Assembly (NCBI GenBank): GCA_001584585.1
Contig: LSYV01000043.1
Span: 479,057-490,634, forward strand
Length of the DNA stretch: 11,578 bases
Source: Gonium pectorale
Taxonomy: Eukaryota; Chlorophyta; Chlorophyceae; Chlamydomonadales; Volvocaceae
Direction of reading: 5' to 3'
Under the pieces are notes generated by a model, which was not told the origin of the DNA, ran no database searches, and was given only the letters and a program-made list of their open reading frames with translations. Below are positions 1 through 6,543 of the stretch, one piece after another (the stretch's first letter is position 1; each line of letters starts with the position of its first letter). Made by a program: the position numbers and the translations under genes.

Positions 1-261
1 CGAGGACTCAGTGGTGGCGCAAGTCGTCCTTGACAACCCTCGGAATCTTGCACATGCTGCACACAAGGGTCCATTTGTCGGCACGTCGGGGTCTTGCTGA
101 TTTGGTTCCGTTGCCTTGGGTTTACCATTGAACGCTGCTGCTCGCCAACGACTGAAGGTGCGTGCGATTAAAACCTGACTGTCTTCGCCGCCCCTCACCC
201 TCACCCTCGCTCTCACCCTCGCCTCAGGCTGCTCCGCTGCCACCCCGCCGTGCCGCCCGCC
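1..261 (+). promoter_or_regulatory. Putative 5' leader of the first gene, with a 70-nt intron and a short upstream ORF
   Basis: I see no protein-coding exon here, but the stretch reads as a spliced 5' leader. A strong donor (AAG|GTGCGT) lies at 157/158. A pyrimidine-rich run of CCCTCA-like repeats (about 191-226) leads to an acceptor, CTCGCCTCAG, ending at 227. CTGAC near 175 could be the branch point. The implied intron, 158-227, is 70 nt, which is short but feasible for a green alga. If it is spliced, a TGA at 153-155 lies in frame with the downstream ATG at 262 and no ATG comes between. If it is unspliced, a TAA at 169-171 closes the frame. Either way the start at 262 is favoured. An ATG at 54 opens a 25-codon ORF ending at 131, a possible translation-damping upstream ORF. 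The transcription start is not visible and may lie outside the window. Confidence 0.4.
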
Positions 262-2827
262 ATGGCACCCTTCCTGCGCCACCTGCTGCCGCCGCTCGCG
301 CTGTTCCGTGGCCACAACCGCCTCCGGCTGGAGCTGCCCTCGCCCGTGTGCGTCGCATCGACGGGCACCTTTTCGGGTATGTGAGGGCGGCGGGGGCGCG
401 CGGCTGACTCACGCCCTCCCAGGGCGCTGGCTGCCCCGCGGACTCACGGACGAGCGGCCACCGTACCTGAGCGGGTTGTACGTAGCTGATGAATGGTTCC
501 CCGTAGGAGGGCACCGGGTGCATTTAAAGTTGTTAAGTGATTGTGGTACGTCGCAGAGACAACCGCGCCTTGGCGCCGGCGCAGGTCGGGGCACCGACTC
601 CTCCACCCTGCGCATTCGCAAGAACGAACTTTTCGCTGTGCGCCGACCGTCCGAGCTCGGCGTGTCTTAGAGGGTGGGCATGTCGCCGCTGCCGCGCCGC
701 ACTATGCCCGCCCCGCCCCGCCCCGCGCCGCACCATGCCCGCCCCGCCCCGCCCCGTGCATCTCTGCCGCCCACCGACCGCCAAACTCTGTCTGCCCCAT
801 CTTAGCTGAGCTGCCCGCTGCTTGCTACCCGCTGCCCCGCCTCCCTGCTCGCCGCAGGCCGCGGCGTGCCCCCCGAGGCCGGCGGCCGCAGTTGCCGGGT
901 GTGCCGGGCGCCGGTGGACAGGGTGCTAGACGCGGCGGCGGCGCGGGCAGCGGCTGCGGAGGCGCTGGCGCGCAACGCAGCGGCGCTGGGCGCGCAGGCG
1001 GCGGCCGATCCGGAGTCGGCGCTGCCGCCGCCGACCGGCAAGCGGCTGCCGGGGCGGGTGTGCGGCAGGTGGGGTGGGGCGCGGCGCCACAGTCCGACCG
1101 GCCGGGAGGCGACGCGTGTGCGAAGGGGGCGGGGGTAGCGGGGCGCTTGGCGTACACGTGGCAGGCGCGGGCAGCAGGCCAAGGGTCGGGCACCGATTGG
1201 GCCCGGGGCCCGAGGCCGGGGCGCCGGGCGGGACCGGATTGGCAGGGTGGGTGGGTTAAGGATGGGCAGTGTGGGTGGGTCGGGGATGAACAAAGATGCC
1301 TCTGTGACGTAGCTACGGGATCAGCGTGCGGTTTGATGTTATCGCCCCGCACGGAGGCTTTCCGATTAGCGTGGGTTCGAGGTAAGGAGGCAGCAACCGA
1401 CTTCATCTTCGCATACATTTCGCCTTCCCCATCGTTCCCACCCCACCCCACCCCTGCCCCTCCGCCCTCGTGCTCCTCCTCCCCAGGTACACGCTGTCTG
1501 AGCTGGTGGAGGAGGTGGCGGGGCTGCTGGCGGCGGGCGGCGGCGACGTGGCGCGGCGGCTGATCCGGAGCTACCTGCCCGCCTTCGGATACGTCAGCCA
1601 GCAGGTGCGGAGCACTCAGGTCGCATGGAGCCGGATGCCGCCGGCCGAGGCGGGGCGACGAGGATTGGAACGGGGACGGGGCCCGCGGAACAATCGGCTC
1701 CAAAGAAAGGTATTTGGCAGTGATAGGACTTGCGGGGCATGCTTGGGTGGTGTGCGCAAACGGGCAGGCTTCCTGAGGGCAGGGGCGCGGCTGCGCTGGC
1801 TGTACCGGAGAGCCAGCGGAATCGGGTGCGGGGTCGGACCGTTGCGCGCGGGACGAGCATGCGGCTGCGGGTCTGGCTGCGGTGCCCGTTTCAAGCGGTA
1901 GATCCTGCGGGCGCCGCCGGGTATGCGGAATAGCAAGCGCTCGCGGGTGCGGCCAGGGCGCTGGGCTTCGCGGCTGGAGAGGGTGGGTTGACTCCCGCAA
2001 GGGCGAACGGCGGGCGGGGGGCAAGGGGCGCGCTTGTTGGTGTCGCAGGAAGTGACCGGTATTGAAACATGCAGGATGTGTTGTAGATGTACCTTACGAT
2101 GTGGGAGAATGTGAAGAAAAGGCCCCCAAGGCAATGGGGCCTCCCGTCCACTGTCTTTGCGTCGTCCTTCCAAGCCCCCCAGCTCGACTCCTTGTTTTTG
2201 CTCTTTCAGGAGCAGTCACGCTGCCGTGTGGTCGAAGAAGAGCTGCAAGCCGCCGCCGAGGGCGGGGGCGGCGCCCGGCGGCCACGCAGCGCGTCGCGAC
2301 GGCCCGCCTCGGCAGGCAAGCCACGACGGCGCAGCCGCACAAAGAGCGTCGACGGCGCTGGCGGCAGCCATGGCGGCGGCGGCGGCGATGGCGACGTCGG
2401 CAGCAGTAGGCCGGCCTGGAGCTCCACCGTTCTGACACGGGAGGATCTGGCGCGGTGGGATGGGATGGAGTTCCGGGACGAGTCGTACGACAAGCCACGG
2501 CGAGGAGCAGAGTCGTACGACATCGCCGGCGGCGGAGGTGGAGGCGGAGGCGCCGGCGGGCCCGTGCTGAGCGTTCTGACGCCGGTGCCCGTTTTCGACA
2601 CCCCGCACGACCCTCTGTACCGCAAATTGATGGAGGGAGCGTGCGTGAGGAAGGAGGCGGCGCGGCGCTCGGTGACGTTCGCACACGTGCGGCCTGACGA
2701 GGTGCGCAAGGGCGGCGGCGGAGCGCAGCGCCGCGGCGGCGCCGGCGGCGCCGGCGGGCGGCCGGCCAGCGCCAACGTGGAGGTGCCGTACCGGGCTTCC
2801 CGGGCGTCGCAGCATCGGGGTTTCTGA
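262..2827 (+). CDS. Unrecognised Gly/Ala/Arg-rich protein, four coding exons, 353 residues
   Basis: The model joins 262-376, 858-1068, 1487-1604 and 2210-2827 (TGA). All introns are GT-AG (donors GTATGT, GTGGGG, GTGCGG; pyrimidine-rich acceptors). Intron phases 1, 2 and 0 agree and the joined length is 1062 nt, exactly 354 codons. The start ATG sits in a good context (CCGCCATGG). I do not recognise the family. Residues 1-39 are hydrophobic/basic; 50-53 hold a CRVC pair; about 59-90 is Ala-rich and probably helical; 110-148 (exon 3) is the least repetitive part, with YTLSELVEEV and a helix VARRLIRSYL. Residues 149-161 are acidic/helical. The rest is basic and low-complexity, with two RPASA motifs, a twice-repeated ESYD, polyglycine runs and a DPLYRKLMEG segment. 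RRSVTF at 300-305 fits the RVxF docking motif of protein phosphatase 1. RPASA-rich basic tails occur in many algal proteins, including ciliary ones, but that is only suggestive. No TGTAA follows within several hundred bases; TGTAG at 2950 is a weak substitute. Exon boundaries are inferred. Confidence 0.72.
2480..2522 (+). repeat. Exact 13-bp direct repeat inside exon 4 of the first gene
   Basis: GAGTCGTACGACA occurs at 2480-2492 and again at 2510-2522, spaced 30 bp apart, so the repeat keeps the reading frame and gives ESYD twice, ten residues apart. Each copy contains the palindrome GTCGTACGAC. It looks like a small in-frame coding duplication. Confidence 0.7.
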
Positions 2828-3600
2828 CCGTACAGGGGACATGGTGGAATGGCAGGACGTGCACGATTTCCTGTCTTGTGTGCGTGCGTTTTTCTTACAA
2901 CAAGTTGTGACTGTGTGATTATATAGCCCGCGTATCAAGCTCGACTGCATGTAGTGCCGCACCAGCACATTGTGCATTACTGGTGCAAACTATTGGATCC
3001 ATGGCACCAGTGCTATCAGGGGCGGATACGACTCTGTCGTGCCGGGTGCCTCACTTGTCACCTGCCACCATTTGTCAGTGCTGTCCAAGGTGTCCGTGCC
3101 TGTACTTCCAGTCACTTGTCCATGCGTGTTTGGTTCTATTCCTGGTCTGCTACATTGTGAGTGAGGCCCGTTGGCGAGGGCCAGCGGCCAGGGCTAGAGC
3201 TGCTGGCAGCAAGTTCTATTCATCAGTCGTCAAGCCGACGCCCCGTGTCAGGGCACATGATACAAGTACATTCTGCACTACTTTGTCATCATGCGTCCTA
3301 GGGTAGAGCTCCTTTGACACGACCGGAGCCGACAGAGCTGCGCAAGCACTGTTTAGCATTCATCACATGTAGGTACTAGGGACTCCCCCACGGCGCCCCC
3401 TCCGACACCGGACCGGTTGGCAGTGTCCTTTCAACGCAGTTTTAGCGGTGGGTCGCTGGTGTCATAGCGGCGGGTCATGCGCTGTCGTTCCATTCAAACG
3501 TACCTATATCCACCATCGCACATGAAAAGATATGCGTCTTAAGTGTCAGAATACGGGCTGTTGTTTTCGGTCGGAGAATGGTCTTTGGGGCGTCACGGGT
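2828..3600. other. Intergenic region and presumed 3' UTR of the first gene
   Basis: No convincing ORF on either strand, and base composition is less GC-rich than the exons. The 3' UTR of the upstream gene must begin here, but no TGTAA signal occurs on the + strand; TGTAG variants occur at 2950 and 3368. GCACCAG at 2959-2965 is inverted as CTGGTGC at 2980-2986 and repeated directly at 3004-3010, which could form alternative small hairpins. A TATAT-like stretch at 3505-3509 is a weak candidate core promoter for the next gene. Confidence 0.4.
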
Positions 3601-3628
3601 TCTTTAGGGGGTCATCACGGGTGATCAC

Positions 3629-3660
3629 GATAGCGCCAGTGCAGCAGCGCTGGCGCTATC
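3629..3660 (+). promoter_or_regulatory. Strong hairpin upstream of the 160-residue protein gene
   Basis: The arms 3629-3642 and 3647-3660 form a 14-pair stem: 13 Watson-Crick pairs and one T-G pair, with a four-base AGCA loop. The outer 11 pairs (GATAGCGCCAG/CTGGCGCTATC) are perfect. A smaller inverted repeat, ATCAC-GG-GTGAT (3614-3625), abuts it and overlaps the palindrome GTGATCAC (3621-3628). The hairpin ends 105 bases before the ATG at 3766, so it is either in the 5' UTR, where it could affect translation, or in the promoter, where it could be a dyad protein-binding site. It is too short and isolated to call a transposon terminus. Confidence 0.6.
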
Positions 3661-3765
3661 CGTCCAATCCCATCCGTCAACACAAGAAAAGCGTCATAGC
3701 TAACGCAAACGCCAGGAAAGAACCGCATTCCAGGTTTCCAAGTAGCTGTAGTGGCGGGCCTTGCA

Positions 3766-4248
3766 ATGGCTGCCCAACAGCTTCTTGAAGCAGCAGTCAA
3801 GGAGGCTACGGTGGAGGCCATCGCATCATCCAAGGATGCGATCGCGGAGCTCAAGCACTTGCACGGAGGAACCGACAAGCTGCTCGCGCTGGGGCAGGAG
3901 CTACTGACCGCCATGAAGGCCCAGTCGCGCCGGCAGGCCATCCAGGCGGCAATGAGCCTCTCGACCTCGGTCGGTTTCGAGTACTACATAAAGGACACAG
4001 GGTACCGGAACTACTACTCGCAAAAGTCAAGGAGCGAAGCAGTGGAGCTGCTGCTCAACGTCCTCCGGAATGCGCTCCGCGGGGTGAATTCCTGGGTGCC
4101 TGAGGGCGCAGCCATCTCCGAGTCAGGGTCCTACAACGAGGCGGCGTTCCGCACCGCACTCAGCACCGCCCTGAACGGTATCACCGGGATCCAGCCCCTG
4201 GTCGAGGCCAGCCAGGACGGCAAGCGCTACACCATCTACCTCCCCTGA
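3766..4248 (+). CDS. Unrecognised 160-residue helical protein, single exon
   Basis: This uninterrupted frame runs from ATG (context GCAATGGC) to TGA. It has strongly GC-ending codons, well above the flanking DNA, which supports real coding. The frame stays open 15 bases upstream of the ATG, but no earlier ATG is available. The protein has no signal peptide or membrane span. Residues 2-66 look like amphipathic helices (AAQQLLEAAVKEATVEAIAS, then DKLLALGQELLTAMKAQ and RRQAIQAAM). An aromatic-rich patch, FEYYIKDTGYRNYY, follows at 71-84, then a helix EAVELLLNVLRNALRGV at 91-107. The C-terminus reads as a helix (about 124-142) followed by a strand-turn-strand, PLVEASQDGKRYTIYLP (144-160). Helix plus beta-hairpin recalls the end of a winged-helix domain, but that is inference from pattern alone and I recognise no family. 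A possible TGTAA signal at 4861 would give a 3' UTR of about 620 nt. It could be a lineage-specific gene or the last exon of a longer one. Confidence 0.72.
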   Translation: MAAQQLLEAAVKEATVEAIASSKDAIAELKHLHGGTDKLLALGQELLTAMKAQSRRQAIQAAMSLSTSVGFEYYIKDTGYRNYYSQKSRSEAVELLLNVLRNALRGVNSWVPEGAAISESGSYNEAAFRTALSTALNGITGIQPLVEASQDGKRYTIYLP

Positions 4249-4860
4249 TCAGGACGGGGCAGGTCTGCCCAATCTGTGTGTACTGGAGCGCCTGACGTAA
4301 TAGACGGACTTGATGGGAAGCCGCCGCCGGAGGAGGAGGGGAAGAGAGAGTTCACTACCGTAACACGTACGCTTATTACGGTGTTGTAGGTCGAGGTACG
4401 TACATGGGCAGTAGTGCAGTCGGCAGTCCAGTTACTGGTTAACGCAAGTGGCGCGGCTCAGTGTTCGGATACTCTGGCTAGTCTGTACGGCTGTTGAAGG
4501 ACCAGGATGGCTGGGTGCAAGTGGCATTCGCTTGGCGCCATGGCCGCCATAGGCAGCTGGGTAGATTTTGCTCAGTTTTGCTCCCCAAGGCGGCTCGGGA
4601 CCCCAAGTAGCCGGCCCTACTTGCAGCCCCTCGGGTCAAGGAGCCTTCCCCAGGGCCTGCGGCAGGCAGGTGAAGAAAGTGCGCTCTCTCTGTATGGGTA
4701 TTCGTTAGGTATGGGGTGGCTTATGTGGCTATGCAGCTCGTGTTAGGTCGTTGACATTTGCGGGGTTGTATTGTTGTGTTGCTATTCCCCGGCAGTGCGT
4801 TACATCTGTTCTGTGTTGTGTTTACTCGCATCACCCAGACTCCGCTCGCTTTGGCAGTGT
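4249..4860 (+). other. Presumed 3' UTR of the 160-residue protein gene
   Basis: No convincing coding frame: the 79-codon frame at 4507-4746 has no recognisable domain or codon bias. A purine-rich run lies at 4328-4350. A small inverted repeat, ACCGTAA (4357-4363) with TTACGGT (4376-4382), could form a seven-pair stem with a 12-nt loop. Confidence 0.35.
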
Positions 4861-4865
4861 TGTAA
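4861..4865 (+). terminator. Candidate TGTAA polyadenylation signal
   Basis: TGTAA is the usual polyadenylation signal in Chlamydomonas-type algae, with cleavage a little downstream. This is the first + strand match I find after the stop at 4248. The five-base motif is common by chance, so usage is uncertain. Confidence 0.35.
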
Positions 4866-4969
4866 GGCCGGTGGCAGCTCTGTCCCAGCTCTGTGCCTCC
4901 GCCCCGTCTCTGCCCCGTTTGGGCCGTCGCCGCCAGCCTGGTTATCTTCCATTTGGGGATTCGTCAGGC

Positions 4970-5055
4970 CGCACGTTTCCCCTTCTTACGGAGGCCACGA
5001 AATTCGTTTGGCTGGGGACGATTCCGCCCCAACGGGACCGTGCCGTTTTCGTAAA
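4970..5055 (+). repeat. Diverged dispersed repeat, unit A
   Basis: This unit resembles 5257-5375. AATTCGTTTGGCTGGGGACG here matches AATTCGTGTGGCTGACGACG there, and the 36 bases from CGCACG to AATTCG align with the other copy without net length change. TTTTCGTAAA follows in both (5046-5055). Read on the + strand, it gives RTF, eight residues, FVWLGTI and later FVN. Confidence 0.45.
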
Positions 5056-5256
5056 CGTTTCGAGGGGTGCTGCCAGTGGTGCAAAACGAAAACCGAAGCA
5101 TCACACACATCAGCACCTGATACTTCACCGCCCATCAGGATCACCACGAAACCGATGTTAATGAATCGGGACTGAGCACCTGGGCACCCATCCAAGTAGG
5201 GGCCTTGTGAGATGTTGCCGCGGCCGTCCATGATTGGCGGCAGATGGGATCGGACC

Positions 5257-5375
5257 CGTACGTTTTGGGCTGTTTGCGGACCCTGGGAATTCGTGTGGCT
5301 GACGACGATACGTGGCCTATCAGAACCTCATTTTTCTCAAGTCCGGGTCAAGTTTGCCCTCTCATTTTTCGTAAA
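5257..5375 (+). repeat. Diverged dispersed repeat, unit B
   Basis: Partner of the unit at 4970-5055, about 290 bp downstream and in the same orientation. On the + strand it gives RTF, eight residues, FVWLTTI, then FVN, the same spacing between RTF and FVWL as in unit A. The distance to TTTTCGTAAA (5366-5375) is longer than in unit A. It may be the relic of a duplicated mobile or coding element; I cannot assign a family. Confidence 0.45.
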
Positions 5376-6201
5376 TTATGTCCACAACAAGGGGTGTTTT
5401 TCGAAAAAACGTTGAAGATAACCAGGCTCGCCGCGCTCTCTAAGGTTACAGGTATACAGCATCAGCCGTGAACACACGGTTAGGCGAGTCAGGAACACAG
5501 AAAGCAGTCGTCGAGCGACCTGCGTCATCCGATGCTGTTGCGAGTCAGCGTAGTGCATTTTGCACGACCGTGGGGCGCACACGCATGCCTTCGGGTATGT
5601 GCCGTCCCGTTTCCCTGGCTTTCCCTGGCTGGTATCGTGCTGTTTTTGCAGGCTGACTTCCCACGTGTTCCTATGCACCTGGGTGGCAGTGGGTGCACAG
5701 TCTCAGGGCACCGGCTGAGCGCGGGGTGCGTATGAACATGTTGGCAGACCTCCTCAGCACACGCCGGGACCTCCGGGAGGTCAACTCCGTCGCGCGCCTA
5801 GGCAAGCAACAAGGGCCTATCTGTATGTGAGTCTGGGAAGCTTTCGATGACGCCGTGTGGCAGTCTGTATAGAGCCCCCGCATCTTGGCGTGCCCATTGG
5901 TTGCTTCTTGCAGCTTTGGCGCGCATGCTTCGGATTTACCGAAGGGGCCGGCGACACGGTCTGTGCTTCATTCCCAGCTTCTTCCCAGCAACCGTTCAGC
6001 TGCCTCACAGGCTGTCAGTGCACGTGGCCTCGGGTGCGCATGCTGGGACGCTAGCGTACCTTTCCTGCTAACGCGTTCCAGCCAGCGGAGGAAGGGGCCG
6101 TAACGTAACCGCAGTGTAACCGTCGGCCAGAGCGACACGTGGCCCGGTCGCATTCTACCATCTATAAAAGATATCTGATTTATATTTATCAAGAACCACA
6201 A

Positions 6202-6277
6202 GATGCGGGGAGCCGGGGGCATCGTAGGTGGGCCGGGGCGCTACTGTATGCCTGTACCGGCGCTCGGTCTGACACCT
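6202..6277 (+). promoter_or_regulatory. Highly conserved upstream block, copy A
   Basis: These 76 bases recur at 9805-9882 with no substitutions and only two extra G's in a G-run, although the DNA on both sides has diverged. The block begins with the inverted repeat GATGC/GCATC (6202-6206, 6219-6223) around a G-rich loop, and contains a GTAC core at 6254-6257. A TATAAAAG sits about 35 bp upstream at 6163-6170. It lies about 270-340 bp before the cytochrome c6 ATG. Possible roles are an upstream enhancer or an alternative promoter; the sequence does not decide. Confidence 0.5.
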
Positions 6278-6383
6278 CGCTTTTTCACATCAACAGTAGT
6301 ATATCAGACGCATAGTATTTATAAACAATAACAGCTGCGGCCCTCGGTGTAGCTGTGGGAAGGGAACCGCTGTTGGAGGTTCG

Positions 6384-6407
6384 TCACTGGTACGGTTTCA
6401 CTGGTAC
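6384..6407 (+). promoter_or_regulatory. Candidate copper-response elements: paired GTAC direct repeat, copy A
   Basis: TCACTGGTAC occurs at 6384-6393 and 6398-6407, so two GTAC cores (6390-6393, 6404-6407) lie 14 bp apart, 20-37 bp upstream of the TATA box. In Chlamydomonas, CYC6 copper and hypoxia responses depend on GTAC-core elements bound by the SBP domain of CRR1. Identity with copy B, position and gene identity all fit that role. A perfect palindrome, CGACGTCG, follows at 6412-6419 and could bind another factor. Confidence 0.65.
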
Positions 6408-6426
6408 ACCGCGACGTCGTAATCGG

Positions 6427-6432
6427 TATAAA
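6427..6432 (+). promoter_or_regulatory. TATA box of cytochrome c6 copy A
   Basis: TATAAA in the context CGGTATAAAGCC, 112 bp before the ATG. A start of transcription about 30 bp downstream would give a leader of roughly 85-90 nt. Confidence 0.65.
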
Positions 6433-6543
6433 GCCTTGGCTCCACTGCCACTGCCAAGCATTCACCAGCAATTACTATTCTCCCAATTGTGCACCTTTCG
6501 CCGTCGGACCCGACTCCAGCATCCAGTCCAGCTCCATTCGAGG

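Larger units (their letters stand above)
4866..6100. other. Intergenic region with diverged repeats, no supported gene
   Basis: Several frames of 60-136 codons are open here, but none has recognisable domains or the codon bias of the genes. The stretch contains the two diverged repeat copies listed separately. A small tandem TTCCCTGGC duplication lies near 5610-5630. The last part should contain the distal promoter of the first cytochrome c6 gene. Confidence 0.4.

Noticed and set aside
1371..1380. GGTTCGA-like tRNA T-loop
   Set aside because: No matching acceptor stem, anticodon arm or D-loop around it; it lies inside an intron.
541..1563. Long + strand open frame of 340 codons
   Set aside because: It runs through predicted exons and introns in a different frame from the consistent four-exon model and is composition-driven.
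825..2024. Long minus-strand open frame of 399 codons
   Set aside because: It lies opposite exons and introns of the spliced + strand gene, is Pro/Arg/Ala-rich as expected from the complement of GC-rich DNA, and has no recognisable domain.
2094..2864. Minus-strand open frame opposite exon 4 of the first gene
   Set aside because: Arg/Pro-rich complement of a Gly/Arg-rich coding exon; no independent support.
4507..4746. Open frame of 79 codons
   Set aside because: No gene-like codon bias or recognisable motif; it lies in the likely 3' UTR of the preceding gene.
4771..5175. Possible zinc-ribbon transposase end (Cys pairs around CCQWC)
   Set aside because: Only a few cysteines, no catalytic motif, and the spacing does not match a family I can name; kept only as a diverged repeat.
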